Positions 27,954-38,277 of a stretch of 64,000 nucleotides of DNA are shown in pieces. The notes below the pieces were generated by a model. It was not told where the DNA came from and made no database searches. It saw nothing but the letters and a program-made list of their open reading frames with translations. The stretch is from Okeania sp. SIO2B3 (GTDB lineage Bacteria > Cyanobacteriota > Cyanobacteriia > Cyanobacteriales > Microcoleaceae): positions 1-64,000 of the forward strand of contig NZ_JAAHGH010000016.1 of assembly GCF_010672525.1 (NCBI RefSeq), in the 5' to 3' direction. A program made the position numbers and the translations under genes. Numbering within the stretch: the stretch's first letter is position 1; every line of letters starts with the position of its first letter.

Positions 27954-28913
27954 TTAAACACTTTCTCCAGCATGATAAGAACTACGCACTAGAGGGCCAG
28001 AACGCACATGAGAAAAGCCCATTTGTTGAGCGATCGCTCCAAGCTCGTCAAATTCTTCTGGTGTCCAATATTTTTGTACGGGCAAATGGGCTAGAGAAGG
28101 ACGCATATATTGGCCTAAAGTAATGCGATCGCATTCTACTTTTCTCAAATCTGCCATGGCCTCGACTATTTCAGTTTTCGTTTCTCCATGTCCCAACATT
28201 AGCCCTGACTTAGTAGGAATATTAGAGTTTAACTCCTTAACAATCCGTAATACATCAAGCGATCGCTCATATTTTGCTCCACGACGCACAGGGCCTTGTA
28301 ATCGTCGTACTGTTTCAATATTATGGTTATAGCAAGCAGGTTCAGCATCTATAACTATCTTTATCCGTTGCTTTTGCCTTTCAGCTAGAGAAACAGATAA
28401 CTTCTCAACCCCAAGTCCATCTTGACCACCCCAAAAATCAGCCGTTAATACCTCAATTTTCGTTTCTCGGTTCCGTTGTCTAATAGCTGTCATTGTTGCG
28501 ACAAACCAACTAGCACCGCCATCTGACAAATCATCCCTAGCAACAGAAGTCAATACCACATACTCCAAACCCAACAATTCTACAGCTTCAGCTACTTTTT
28601 GTGGTTCCTCCGGGTCTAAAGGCATCGGAGCATGACCCTTATCCACTTGACAAAAAGCACAAGACCGTGTACAAGTAGGACCCATCAATAAAAAAGTAGC
28701 TGTCTTCTGGGCATAACATTCGCCTCGGTTAGGACAGCGGCCTTCCTCACAGATGGTATGGAGCTGACGCTGCTTTATAATTTTCTGTACAGTAGAAATA
28801 TCACTAGCTTTTCCCAAAGAAGGACGCAGCCACTTTGGCATACTCTGAATTTGGGCTTTCATCTCAGCAGTATTTACCTGAGTTGATATTGATTGACCAT
28901 TTTTTGTAGCCAT
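27954..28913 (-). CDS. lipA: Lipoyl synthase
   Basis: A 319-residue radical SAM enzyme. The auxiliary iron-sulfur cluster Cys residues are Cys55, Cys60 and Cys66 ([12 protein letters not shown]) and the radical SAM cluster is Cys81, Cys85, Cys88 (CTRSCAFC). The C-terminal RSSYHAGE carries the conserved Ser that ligates the auxiliary cluster. It inserts two sulfur atoms into octanoyl groups on proteins such as GcvH, which is encoded at 55743. Cyanobacteria often have two lipA genes. The gene is monocistronic. The 220 bp after its stop codon carry short GC-rich repeats and, on the same strand, psaX. Confidence 0.97.
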   Translation of the reverse strand: MATKNGQSISTQVNTAEMKAQIQSMPKWLRPSLGKASDISTVQKIIKQRQLHTICEEGRCPNRGECYAQKTATFLLMGPTCTRSCAFCQVDKGHAPMPLDPEEPQKVAEAVELLGLEYVVLTSVARDDLSDGGASWFVATMTAIRQRNRETKIEVLTADFWGGQDGLGVEKLSVSLAERQKQRIKIVIDAEPACYNHNIETVRRLQGPVRRGAKYERSLDVLRIVKELNSNIPTKSGLMLGHGETKTEIVEAMADLRKVECDRITLGQYMRPSLAHLPVQKYWTPEEFDELGAIAQQMGFSHVRSGPLVRSSYHAGESV

Positions 28914-28995
28914 AAAAAATTAAAAATAACAACTTCGTGCGCTTTTATATTAGCTGAATCGCCCTTGAGCCTCACGCCATAATCTTTCATTTGGC

Positions 28996-30369
28996 GGATG
29001 AATCGGCGGCCAATTGAATAGGTTCGATGCCCATTCAATTTGCAACCATCCCACCAGAAGCTTTCGCCCTAGTTGAAAAACTTGTATTATTATCTTGCTA
29101 TCACCCCTGAAATTTTCCACCATGCGCACTGCCTACCAATATAAATTAAGGCCAAATAAAGAACAGTTAGCCACAATAGAATTGTGGTTGGAATTGTTGC
29201 GTCGGCAGTACAACTATAGGTTAGGCGAGCGGTTCTCGTGGTGGTCAGAAAACCGTTGTCCGGTTAACGCTTGCCCCTTGGTAATGCCAATTCCTCAACT
29301 AAGAGACCATCCAGATTATTACTCTCAAAAAAAAGATTTAGTCAATACCAAAGACAAATTTCCGGAATACAAGCTAATTCACTCTCAGATTTTACAGGAT
29401 TGCATAAAACGAGTAAAACTTGCCTTCGATAGATGGTTGAAAACAGACAAAACTGGACAGAAATTAGGAAAACCAAGATTTAAAGGAAAAGGTCGTTATC
29501 GTAGTTTTACTTATCCTCAAATCAAGCAAGACTGCATAGAAGGAAACAAAATAAACTTGCCCAAAATTGGCAAAATCAAGTTGATTCAACATCGACCAAT
29601 ACCGGAAGGTTTTCAAATTAAAACAGTAACAATTAGTCGTAAAGCAGATGGTTATTATCTAACTTTATCCCTAGAAGACAAATCAGTTCCAGCTTTAACA
29701 ACTCAAGTTGAACCAACATTAAAAAACACTCTGGGAATCGATATGGGGCTGAAAGAATTCTTAGTAACAAGTGAAGGAGAGTCTATCCCCATACCTCAAT
29801 ACTACCGAAAATCTCAGCAGCGATTAAAGACACTACAAAAACGTTTATCCCGTAAAAAGAAAGGAAGCAAAAGATGGTTAAAAGCTCTTTTAGCTGTTGC
29901 TAAACAACATAAAAAAGTAGCCGATCGACGTAAAGACTTTCATTTCAAAACAGCCAATGAATTGTTATCAAAAGCAGAAGTTATCGCCCATGAAAACTTA
30001 AACATTAAAGGGCTAACAAAGACCCGTTTGAGTAAATCAATTAACGATGCTGGATGGAGTCAATTTCTGTCTATTTTGACTGTCAAAGCTGGAAATGCTG
30101 GACAGAAAACTATAGGAGTGAACCCTAAAAATACCAGCCAAGATTGCTCAAATTGTGGGGAAAAAGTCCATAAAGAATTAAACATACGAACTCATTGTTG
30201 TCCGCATTGTGGTATTGTCATAGACCGCGACTGGAATGCAGCGATAAATATAAAAAATAGGGCGGTAGGACATTCCGTCCTTAAAGCTCGTGGAGCCCGA
30301 CGGGATACCGGGGCTGCGAAACGAGAAGCCCACACAATGCGCGTCAGCGAGGGTGTGGGAGTATGTCAC
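28996..30369 (+). mobile_element. IS200/IS605-type element with tnpB only, third type
   Basis: The left end has CCAATTGAAT...CCCATTCAATTTGC, a hairpin just inside the boundary. The right end has GAAGCCCACAC...GTGTGGGAGTATGTCAC. The boundaries come from comparing this copy with the internally deleted one at 10622-10953, whose left and right parts match these ends. There is no tnpA. Confidence 0.75.
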
Positions 30370-30378
30370 AACAAATAG
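29122..30378 (+). CDS. tnpB: TnpB, RNA-guided endonuclease of IS200/IS605 type
   Basis: A TnpB of about 418 residues from the ATG at 29122; an upstream ATG at 29095 adds nine residues (MLSPLKFST) with no family counterpart, so I prefer the inner start, [20 protein letters not shown]. RuvC motifs: [29 protein letters not shown] and [13 protein letters not shown]. Zinc finger CSNCG...CCPHCG. All catalytic residues are in place. The C-terminus ([18 protein letters not shown]) is encoded by the right-end hairpin and runs past the element boundary. It differs from the other two TnpB proteins in the window, so three distinct element types coexist. Confidence 0.92.
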   Translation: MRTAYQYKLRPNKEQLATIELWLELLRRQYNYRLGERFSWWSENRCPVNACPLVMPIPQLRDHPDYYSQKKDLVNTKDKFPEYKLIHSQILQDCIKRVKLAFDRWLKTDKTGQKLGKPRFKGKGRYRSFTYPQIKQDCIEGNKINLPKIGKIKLIQHRPIPEGFQIKTVTISRKADGYYLTLSLEDKSVPALTTQVEPTLKNTLGIDMGLKEFLVTSEGESIPIPQYYRKSQQRLKTLQKRLSRKKKGSKRWLKALLAVAKQHKKVADRRKDFHFKTANELLSKAEVIAHENLNIKGLTKTRLSKSINDAGWSQFLSILTVKAGNAGQKTIGVNPKNTSQDCSNCGEKVHKELNIRTHCCPHCGIVIDRDWNAAINIKNRAVGHSVLKARGARRDTGAAKREAHTMRVSEGVGVCHNK

Positions 30379-30474
30379 ATGTAGAAGCCTTGATTTAGCG
30401 ATCTTTATGGCCGATCGCCAGAATATAGATAAGATTAATTTGAAAAAACTAACTGATAACTGGAGGAGCTAGTC

Positions 30475-31014
30475 GTGGCAGGACACAAAATTTTAGTTAT
30501 TGATGATAGTAAAGTTATTAGGGTAAGAGTCAAAGAAATGCTTCCCCAAGGAAACTTTAATGTTATTGAGGCAAAGGACGGCCAAGAGGGACTGAAATTT
30601 ATTAGTAAGGAACGCCCGAATTTAATTATGTTGGACTTTCTACTACCAAAAGTTACTGGTTGGGAAGTGTTCCAAAAAATTCAATCCCAGCCTCAACTAA
30701 AGAAGATTCCATTGGTATTAATGTCAGGCCGTAAAGAAGAGGTAACGGATAAAATTCCTGAACCTTTTGAGAAACATTTTTTTGCTTTTCTAGAAAAACC
30801 TTTTGAGAAAAAAGAACTAACTGCAGCCATTAAGTCTGCTTTTGATTTGGCCAAAAAACGCCCGAGCGAGCAAATCGAAGTTGCTGCTTCGGAGGGGAGT
30901 TCTGGTGATATTAAGGCGTTGCAAGCTCAAGTTAAGAAAATGCAAGCTGAAATTGCAGCATTGAAAAAACAAATGGCTCAACTTGTGACTATCATCAAAC
31001 AAAAGTTGAAGTAG
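30475..31014 (+). CDS. Single-domain response regulator with C-terminal coiled coil
   Basis: A 179-residue protein. The receiver domain has the acidic pair Asp10-Asp11 (VIDDSKVIR), phospho-acceptor Asp54 (LIMLDFLLPK), Ser84 (LMSGR) and Lys108 (FLEKPF). After a Ser/Gly linker, the last 35 residues (IKALQAQVKKMQAEIAALKK) form a heptad-rich helix that could mediate dimer or partner contacts. No DNA-binding output domain is present. The start is GTG, set by a strong GGAGGA eight bases upstream. There is no kinase gene next to it. A role in protein-protein signalling, as with PatA- or CheY-like regulators, is inference. Confidence 0.88.
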   Translation: MAGHKILVIDDSKVIRVRVKEMLPQGNFNVIEAKDGQEGLKFISKERPNLIMLDFLLPKVTGWEVFQKIQSQPQLKKIPLVLMSGRKEEVTDKIPEPFEKHFFAFLEKPFEKKELTAAIKSAFDLAKKRPSEQIEVAASEGSSGDIKALQAQVKKMQAEIAALKKQMAQLVTIIKQKLK

Positions 31015-31031
31015 TGAAATCAGTGATTAAA

Positions 31032-31293
<262 letters not shown>

Positions 31294-31294
31294 A

Positions 31295-31527
31295 TAGGGT
31301 TTGCGTATGGAAAGTCTTTTTGCTGGGGTAGGAGACAGGAGACAGGAGGAACGGGGAATTATAGAGGAGGTAGGAGTAAGAATTGTCTCTCAATTTTTCT
31401 GCCATAATCATCCCAAAATACTAGCATACATGAGCTTTTTCCATTCCAAAGCTGGTACTTTTTTCAACTCTAAAATGCGCTCAACCTTTATATGTCAATA
31501 TTTTTAGATTTAATCAGCAAGCCCTAA
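31295..31527 (+). repeat. Family-1 interspersed element, copy C (tandem with B)
   Basis: Starts TAGGGTTTGCGTATGGAAAG and ends CAGCAAGCCCTAAA. The two copies lie head to tail with a single base between them. The 5' part resembles copy E (53842) more than copy B, so this is two insertions and not a simple duplication. Confidence 0.85.
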
Positions 31528-31911
31528 ATATTAGAAATCTCTAGAAAAGAGGGAACAGGGAGAAATAATTGGCAATTTCTGGATCAGAATTGATTTGATT
31601 TTTAATTTCCGGAGATATCTATTGGTTATTGATTATGCGGTTACAAAAAAACTTTCTCCTTTTTCTCCTGCTCTTCTTTCTTCTCTCCTGACTCCTGACT
31701 CCTGAGGACTCCGTCGTTATTTATTTTATATAGCAATGAGCGCTGGTATATTTACAAATTGCAGGAGAGACCAAATAGCTAAAAGTCTTATATTATAGGC
31801 AATTTATTCCCCCTTCCGGAGCTGTTGCTTTCCGGAGCTGTTGCCTGCGCACAGCGCTATAACTGTTCAACCGGAGATGATATAACTCCTTGATTCAAAG
31901 AAAAACAAATT
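31528..31911. other. Intergenic region with a family-2 end fragment
   Basis: 31571-31622 is the reverse complement of one end of the AGACATCTCC family (ends TTTAATTTCCGGAGATATCT). Further right, 31811-31850 has a direct repeat of TTCCGGAGCTGTTGC. No gene. Confidence 0.55.
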
Positions 31912-32994
31912 ATGGTATTAAATTCAGAATTTCTTACTCAACTAAAAGCTGCTACACCTAGACTATTTGATTTACTTGCAGGTTTTTCTCAGGTTAAGGT
32001 TTTAGTAGTGGGAGATTTGACCCTGGATGAATTTATGACTGGTCAGGTGGAGCGCATTTCTCGTGAAGCACCTGTATTAATTCTGCGTCATGAAACTACG
32101 GAGCAAGTACCTGGTGGGGGAGCTAATGCGGTTTATAATTTTGCTAAGTTGGGCGCTCAAGTTAAGGTTGTAGGTTTGTTGGGAAAGGATGAGCAAGGTA
32201 AAGCACTGCGTCATATTTTTGAAACAGCTAGAGTTGATACTACTGGAATTTTGGTTGACTCAAACCGCCCGACGGTAACTAAGAGTAGAATTTCTGGTCA
32301 TGCTCGTCAGTCTGTAACTCAACAAATTGTTAGGGTAGATCGAAAATCTGATGATCTGCCAGAAGTTGATTTGCAGTTACAATTGGCAGAGTATATTCAA
32401 CGACGAGTTGCTACGGTGGATGCAGTAATTTGCTCGGACTATGGGGATGGTGTTTTGACTGCTCCTGTTATAGAGGCGGCTATATCTCATCCACAAAGAA
32501 CTATAGTGGATACTCAGAAAAATTTACAACGTTACAAGGGTGCTACTCTGTTTACTCCTAATCTTCCTGAAGCGGAGAAAGCAGTGGGATATGCTATTAC
32601 TAATTCTGAGACTCTATATCAGGCAGGGTTTGACCTCTTGAGGTTAACGGATGCAGAACAAATTTTGATTACTCGTGGTGAGGAGGGGATGAGTATGTTC
32701 GATCGCGTGAATAGTTCTAATTCTCCCTCACCTTCTTTTACTTTTTCTGGTACTGGCGATACTCCGATTTATTGTTGGCATATTCCAGCTTTTAACCGGA
32801 CAGATGTTTTTGATGTTACTGGTGCTGGTGATACGGTTGTTGCTGCTTTGACTTTGGCTTTGAGTATGGGTGCTTCTAGTTGGGAGGCGGCTGTTTTAGG
32901 AAATTTGGCTGCTAGTCTGGTAGTGCGTATATTTGGTACTGCAACTACGACAGTGGAGGAACTGAGGGAGGCTTTGCAAGTATTGGTGAGTTAG
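31912..32994 (+). CDS. rfaE1: PfkB-family sugar kinase, RfaE/HldE N-domain type (heptose 7-phosphate kinase)
   Basis: A 360-residue ribokinase-fold protein. It carries the PfkB signature 1 VPGGGANAVYNFAKLGAQVK and the catalytic signature FDVTGAGDTVVAALTLAL, whose Asp near residue 308 is the base. VERISREAPVLILRHE at the front and DTQKNLQRYKGATLFTPNLP are typical of the kinase half of HldE/RfaE, which makes heptose-1,7-bisphosphate for lipopolysaccharide core. The adenylyltransferase half is absent, as in species with split enzymes. A Ser/Pro-rich insert (SNSPSPSFTFSGTG) lies before the last motif. It is monocistronic. Confidence 0.88.
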   Translation: MVLNSEFLTQLKAATPRLFDLLAGFSQVKVLVVGDLTLDEFMTGQVERISREAPVLILRHETTEQVPGGGANAVYNFAKLGAQVKVVGLLGKDEQGKALRHIFETARVDTTGILVDSNRPTVTKSRISGHARQSVTQQIVRVDRKSDDLPEVDLQLQLAEYIQRRVATVDAVICSDYGDGVLTAPVIEAAISHPQRTIVDTQKNLQRYKGATLFTPNLPEAEKAVGYAITNSETLYQAGFDLLRLTDAEQILITRGEEGMSMFDRVNSSNSPSPSFTFSGTGDTPIYCWHIPAFNRTDVFDVTGAGDTVVAALTLALSMGASSWEAAVLGNLAASLVVRIFGTATTTVEELREALQVLVS

Positions 32995-33097
32995 TTAGGT
33001 TCAAGTGGGGGTAGGTTGATAAGATACAGCAGATTCCACTTATATAAACATTTTTATCAAGGCATAAACGTTTGATTTTAGACATTATTTTACTTTT

Positions 33098-33186
33098 AGG
33101 ACTTACGCATGAGCGCTATTGGTAGGGTGTGTTAGCGGTAGCGTAACTGAGCAAGACCCCTTATGTAGTACCTTTGCGTAAGTCTT
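33098..33186. repeat. 89-bp AGGACTTACGCA element, second copy
   Basis: Ends AGGACTTACGCA and TGCGTAAGTCTT match the copy at 25451. It overlaps the 3' end of the hypothetical gene at 33103-33468. Confidence 0.85.
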
Positions 33187-33468
33187 GATTTTATCTTTTT
33201 CCTGAAGCATTTCTAATTTAACTTTCTTGATTAGGTAGAGTATCTTTTCCTGAGAATCATATCCTTTTGCTTTTGCTATTTCCCGCATAATCTCAAATTC
33301 ATCTGGCTCATTTTTGGCAACCCGAATAATGTCTATTTCGCCATTACTAAATTCTGGAGAAACAGTAATTTTTACTTCTCCATTTTTCACTGTTCCTGTT
33401 GTTTGTATAATTCTAATTTCATACCTCTTTTTGATTACTGATAATATTTTATCGTTACATATAGACAT
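33103..33468 (-). CDS. Hypothetical protein whose C-terminus is encoded by a mobile repeat
   Basis: A 121-residue frame. The first 93 residues (MSICNDKILSVIKKRYEIRI ... LIKKVKLEMLQEKDKI) are hydrophilic, with a beta-rich middle (VKNGEVKITVSPEFSNGEID) and a helical end. I recognise no family. From about residue 94 onward (KTYAKVLHKGSCSVTLPLT and the remaining residues) the codons lie within the 89-bp repeat at 33098-33186, so the original C-terminus has been replaced. The gene may still be functional if the lost part was short. Confidence 0.55.
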   Translation of the reverse strand: MSICNDKILSVIKKRYEIRIIQTTGTVKNGEVKITVSPEFSNGEIDIIRVAKNEPDEFEIMREIAKAKGYDSQEKILYLIKKVKLEMLQEKDKIKTYAKVLHKGSCSVTLPLTHPTNSAHA

Positions 33469-33608
33469 CCTATTTTATTCCTGTACAAAATCTTGCTACT
33501 TTTTGGGAATAGGGACTTAGGGGAGTAGAGGAGTGGGGAAGGGGTAAAAGTATCAGAATTTTTTGTAAGTTGGGTTGAATTAAGAAAGTTCTGTTGTTAT
33601 GGCTTTTG

Positions 33609-34020
33609 TGGTGGTGAAAAATCTGGCACTCAAAACTATAACGTCTTAGTTTTTCTGTTGTGGCAGTGAAAAATCTGGCACTCAAAACTATAACGTCTTA
33701 GTTTTTCTGTTGTGGCAGTGAAAAATCTGGCACTCAAAACTATAACGTCTTAGTTTTTCTGTTGTGGCAGTGAAAAATCTGGCGCTAAAAACTATAACGT
33801 CTTAGTTTTTCTGTTGTGGCAGTGAAAAATCTGGCGCTAAAAACTATAACGTCTTAGTTTTTCTATTGTGGTGGTGAAAAATCTGGCACTGAAAACTATA
33901 ACGTCTTAGTTTTTCTGTTGTGGTGGTGGAAAATCTGGCACTGAAAACTATAACGTCTTAGTTTTTCTGTTGTGGTGGTGGAAAATCTGGCACTGAAAAC
34001 TATAACGTCTTAGTTTTTGA
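33609..34020. repeat. Tandem array of eight 52-bp units with a palindromic core
   Basis: Eight head-to-tail units with a fixed period of 52 bp (for example 33661 and 33713). Each has the core arms AAAACTA and TAGTTTT around a central ACGT, and a second part GTGGCAGTGAAAAATCTGGC. Units differ only by substitutions (CACTC/CGCTA/CACTG). A ninth, isolated core is at about 34133-34166. There are no variable spacers, so this is not a CRISPR array. The array ends about 350 bp before the LRR-Roc gene. Confidence 0.92.
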
Positions 34021-34372
34021 ATTTAGTGGCATGAAACGCCTAAAATGTTGCAATAGCAATATTAGGGACGGGTTCTACTGGACGCTCCACAGCTAAAACT
34101 GTGCGGAGCAATTATTGGTGTCTCTAGAAATCAGGCACTGAAAACTACAACGTCTTAGTTTTTGAATATATTTACTATTATATGATTTTTACTAAAATGG
34201 TATTTTAGCACACTACTGAAATACTGAGAAAATTTCTAGCTAAAGGATGGGGTGGTTATCTATGAGAATTTTTTGTGGGTTGGGTTGAAGTAAGAAAGTT
34301 TTGATGGTTGCGGAGAATCAATTTTTGTCTTTGTAGGTATTATGGTGATTATAAAAATTATTTTATTGAGCT

Positions 34373-37156
34373 ATGACTTCTCCTAAAACAAATAAGCAGA
34401 ATCAGATACCACGACGTTTTCGAGAAAGAATACAAGCTGCTAAAGACAACAAACTTAAGGAATTAAACTCAAGTAATGATTATTGGAGAGAAGATGATGA
34501 AAAATTAACTGAAATTCCTACTGAAGTTTGGGAGTTAGAGCAGTTAGAAGTATTAAATTTAAGTGGTAATCAATTAACAAATCTGCCGGAATCTATCTCT
34601 CAACTTACCAATTTAACTCGGCTTAATTTAAGTGATAATCAATTAACAAATCTGCCGGAATCTATCTCTCAACTTACCAATTTAACTCGGCTTAATTTAA
34701 GTGATAATCAATTAACAAATCTGCCGGAATCTATCTCTCAACTTACCAATTTAACTCAGCTTGATTTAAGTGATAATCAATTAACAAATCTGCCAGAATC
34801 TATCTCTAAACTTATCAACTTAACTCAGCTTTATTTATATAGTAATCAATTAAAAAATCTGCCGGAATCTATCTCTAAACTTATCAACTTAACTCAGCTT
34901 TATTTATATAGTAATCAATTAAAAAATCTGCCGGAATCTATCTCTAAACTTATCAACTTAACTCATCTTAATTTAAGTGATAATCAATTAACAAATCTGC
35001 CGGAATCCATCTCTCAACTGACCCAATTAACTCAGCTTTATTTATATAGTAATCAATTAAAAAATCTGCCGGAATCTATCTCTCGACTTATCAACTTAAC
35101 TCAGCTTAATTTAAGTGATAATCAATTAAAAAATCTGCCGGAATCCATCTCTCAACTGACCAAATTAACTCATCTTAATTTAAGTGATAATCCCCTGGAA
35201 ACTCCACCAATAGAAATTGCTGGAAAAGGGATAGAAGCAATTAGAAGATTTTTCCGACAGGGAAAAGCAGAAGGAACAGATTATCTCTATGAAGCAAAAT
35301 TACTAATTATTGGAGAAGGTGGCGCTGGTAAGACGACTCTAGCTAAGAAAATTAAAAACTCAAACTATAAACTAAAAGAAGAAGATTCAACTAAAGGAAT
35401 TGAAGTTTATCAGTGTAAATTTAAAATAACAAATCAACATAATTTTCAGATTAATATTTGGGATTTTGGCGGACAAGAAATTTATCATGCTACTCACCAA
35501 TTTTTTCTGACCAAACGCTCCCTATATATTCTTGTGGCTGATACTCGTAAAGAAGATACAGACTTTTATTATTGGCTGAATGTAGTCGAATTGTTGAGTG
35601 GTAATAGTCCTGTATTAATTATCAAAAATGAGAAACAAGAACGGAAGCGGGAAATTAATCAGAAAGCATTACAAGGTCAATTTTCTAATATCAAAGGAAT
35701 CTTAGCAACTAATCTGGCTACTAACCGAGGATTAAAAAAAATTAGAGCATATATAAAACATTACATCAGTAATTTACCTCATATTGGTACTTCCCTTCCG
35801 AAGACTTGGAAAAAAGTCCGTGAAATATTAGAAACAGATAGCCACAACTATATTAGTCTAGAAGAATATTTATCCATTTGTGAAGAGAATGGCTTTAAGA
35901 AACGAGAGGATAAATTACAATTAAGTGGTTACTTACATGACTTAGGAGTTTGTCTGCATTTTCAAGATGACCCCTTGTTAAATAAAACAGTTATTCTCAA
36001 ACCAGAATGGGGAACAGCAGCAGTTTATAAAGCTCTAGATAATCCGCAAGTTTATGATAATTTTGGCAAATTTACCAAAGATGATTTGACCAATATTTGG
36101 CATGAAGATAAATATGCTAATATGCACGACGAGTTACTGCAATTAATGATTAAATTTAAACTATGCTATAAAATTCCTGGTACTTCTCAAACCTATATTG
36201 CGCCTCAACTTCTAACAGAAAATCAACCAGAATATGATTGGGATGAAAATAATAATCTGATTTTACGTTACACCTATGAATTTATGCCCAAGGGAATAAT
36301 TACTCAGTTTATTGTAGCGATGCACGAGGATATTGAGGAACAAAAATATGTATGGAAAAGTGGAGTTATTCTCAAGAAAAATCGAGCCAGAGCAGAAGTA
36401 ATTGAATATTACAGTAAGAGAGAAATAAAAATTAGAATTTCTGGGCAGCAAAAACGGGATTTAATGACTATTGTGACTCACGAATTAGATAAAATTCATA
36501 GTTCCTATAATAATCGACTCAAATATGATAAATTAATTCCTTGTAATTGCAAGGATTGTAAAGAAAATAGCCAGAATCCTCACTTCTATAAATTTGATGA
36601 CTTGCAACGCCGGATTAATAATGGTATATTCAAGACTCAATGCGAGTTGTACTATAATGAAGTTAATGTATTAAGTTTAATTAATGATGTAATAGAAAGA
36701 GAACCGAGTAGTAGTTTTTTACAACCTAAAGATTCTACAAACCCTATCACAAATCATTATTATGGCTCAGTAATAAATATGAAAAATAATGATTTTATTG
36801 GCAGTCAAACTATAGCTGAAAAAATTGTCAATGACCAAAGTCGTAAAATTGAAAATAAAGATGGAAATGTTGTGAGGAATATATTCGGAGATGAGAGTAA
36901 TATCCGAGATAAAGTAACAGTAAGTTATCCTCAGCAAAAAATGGAGGAACCGAAAAAATTTAGATTTTTAGATTTCGTGACTTGGATGCAGAATGGGCAA
37001 ATTCTTTTCATCTTAACTTCTTCTATTATTGGCATTCTTTTGCTGATTATTTATCCTCAGTTATATCCAGACGGATTACCAGAATGGATGCCATTTCAAG
37101 ATATTATTCCAGTTCCACAAACAGAAAATGAATCTAATAGTTCAAAAGAAATGTAA
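34373..37156 (+). CDS. LRR-Roc (Roco-family) GTPase with C-terminal membrane helix
   Basis: A 927-residue protein. Residues about 58-275 form at least nine 23-residue leucine-rich repeats (NLSDNQLTNLPESISQLTNL and YLYSNQLKNLPESISKLINL types). The Roc GTPase follows: P-loop GEGGAGKTTLAKKI (314-327), DFGGQEIYHAT (364-374) and IIKNEKQER. A COR-like region follows (about 470-720) with LKPEWGTAAVYKALDN. A Cys-rich patch (CNCKDCKE) and an Asn/Asp-rich stretch (NHYYGSVINMKNNDFIGSQT) precede one membrane helix near residue 880. Roco proteins are GTP-dependent dimers in signalling; the bacterial ones are of unknown role. A proven ligand or effector is not evident. It is monocistronic. Confidence 0.92.
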   Translation: MTSPKTNKQNQIPRRFRERIQAAKDNKLKELNSSNDYWREDDEKLTEIPTEVWELEQLEVLNLSGNQLTNLPESISQLTNLTRLNLSDNQLTNLPESISQLTNLTRLNLSDNQLTNLPESISQLTNLTQLDLSDNQLTNLPESISKLINLTQLYLYSNQLKNLPESISKLINLTQLYLYSNQLKNLPESISKLINLTHLNLSDNQLTNLPESISQLTQLTQLYLYSNQLKNLPESISRLINLTQLNLSDNQLKNLPESISQLTKLTHLNLSDNPLETPPIEIAGKGIEAIRRFFRQGKAEGTDYLYEAKLLIIGEGGAGKTTLAKKIKNSNYKLKEEDSTKGIEVYQCKFKITNQHNFQINIWDFGGQEIYHATHQFFLTKRSLYILVADTRKEDTDFYYWLNVVELLSGNSPVLIIKNEKQERKREINQKALQGQFSNIKGILATNLATNRGLKKIRAYIKHYISNLPHIGTSLPKTWKKVREILETDSHNYISLEEYLSICEENGFKKREDKLQLSGYLHDLGVCLHFQDDPLLNKTVILKPEWGTAAVYKALDNPQVYDNFGKFTKDDLTNIWHEDKYANMHDELLQLMIKFKLCYKIPGTSQTYIAPQLLTENQPEYDWDENNNLILRYTYEFMPKGIITQFIVAMHEDIEEQKYVWKSGVILKKNRARAEVIEYYSKREIKIRISGQQKRDLMTIVTHELDKIHSSYNNRLKYDKLIPCNCKDCKENSQNPHFYKFDDLQRRINNGIFKTQCELYYNEVNVLSLINDVIEREPSSSFLQPKDSTNPITNHYYGSVINMKNNDFIGSQTIAEKIVNDQSRKIENKDGNVVRNIFGDESNIRDKVTVSYPQQKMEEPKKFRFLDFVTWMQNGQILFILTSSIIGILLLIIYPQLYPDGLPEWMPFQDIIPVPQTENESNSSKEM

Positions 37157-37349
37157 CCCATATTCCGCACTTCAAGAGCGTAACATGAAAATTAGTATAA
37201 AATCTGTAGCTTGCTTAAGCATTTATACTATATAAATCATCTTCATTTACCGTCGATCGGGAGTCAAATTATCAGTTAAATATTAAGCATAAATACTTGC
37301 TGAATTGTTGATTTTGATTGACCACTATAATTTTCTTCTTACTTCTTAC

Positions 37350-37510
37350 CGAAGAATTAATAATTAAATAATTAAATAATTAAGTAATTCAGGTATAAAG
37401 CCTCCCCTTTCAAGGGGAAAAAATAAATTTTTTCCTTTTATTCAATCCTCTCCCTAAAAGGGAGAGGTAATTATCAATTATCCATTATCAATTATCAATT
37501 ATTGAATTAT
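37350..37510. repeat. Family-3 repeat (AAGGGG hairpin, ATTATCAATTA tail)
   Basis: Runs of AATTAAATAATTAA lead into TATAAAGCCTCCCCTTT-CAAGGGGAAA, then CTCTCCCTAAAAGGGAGAGG and TTATCAATTATCCATTATCA. The same order is seen at 43424-43562 and, inverted, at 56575-56812. Confidence 0.8.
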
Positions 37511-37582
37511 TACTTCTTATTTCTTACTTTTGACTTTTGACTTATATTTTTATGCTACGTTTTGTTATGGGGAATGTAGGAT

Positions 37583-38021
37583 TTGACATACTCCCCGACC
37601 TAAAGGTACGGGGATTCTCCTGAAACCAGGATTCTTGGTTTGCTGACGCAAGGCTACGCCAACAATGAGTCCACTTAAACTAAACACCTTACGGCATCTA
37701 GTCCAGAGATGGTTCTCTCCCCAAGCGTTCGCTCTATTGCCTCTTTCAGAGGAGCTGCGCTATCAAGAGCCTGTTGCCGTATGCCCTACGGTACAGTTTA
37801 AACCTTAAAAAAAACTTTGGTTCTCTGATACTTGTTGCTTAGAGCTTTTCCATACACAAGCATTCCTGTGCAAAACCCCTTAACTCTAGTTTTCAAGGTG
37901 CTAGGAAGGCTACGATTAGTAGCTAGGTTTTTAGAGCGGTTGAATACCTTTGCCGCTTTTATAAGTATAACATAAAGTTGCCCTAAAAGTGCAAGGCTTT
38001 AAACCCAATTTTTCGGTAAGC
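37583..38021 (-). mobile_element. tnpB-less IS200/IS605-type element, type I
   Basis: On the minus strand it starts TTACCGAAAAATTGGGTTTA and ends GAGAATCCCCGTACC...GGTCGGGGAGTATGTCAA. It is 439 bp with no tnpB. The interior has several GC-rich segments able to form stems (for example the AGCGCAGCTCCTCTGAAAGA patch). It has the same architecture and orientation as 54372-54782. Confidence 0.7.
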
Positions 38022-38277
38022 ACTCCAAAGGAAATGCTTACAAAAAAGGAAGAAGTTAGGAACGAAGTTGGAAGAAGGTATAAGTATAATTAAAAACTTT
38101 AGTTGTGGGTATAAAGCCCACTAAAAATAAATATTTATTTCAAGGCACGTAGTGCGATGAAATAATACGTCCTTATTTCAATCCCATGTTTTTCAACCTG
38201 GGTTTTTCTTCCTTCTTCCCTCTTCCTTCTTCCCTCTTCCTTCTTCCTTCTTCCTTCGTGAATTGATAACTAACTTG

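Noticed and set aside
33609-34020. CRISPR array
   Set aside because: The units are direct repeats without variable spacers, at a fixed 52-bp period, and no cas gene is near.
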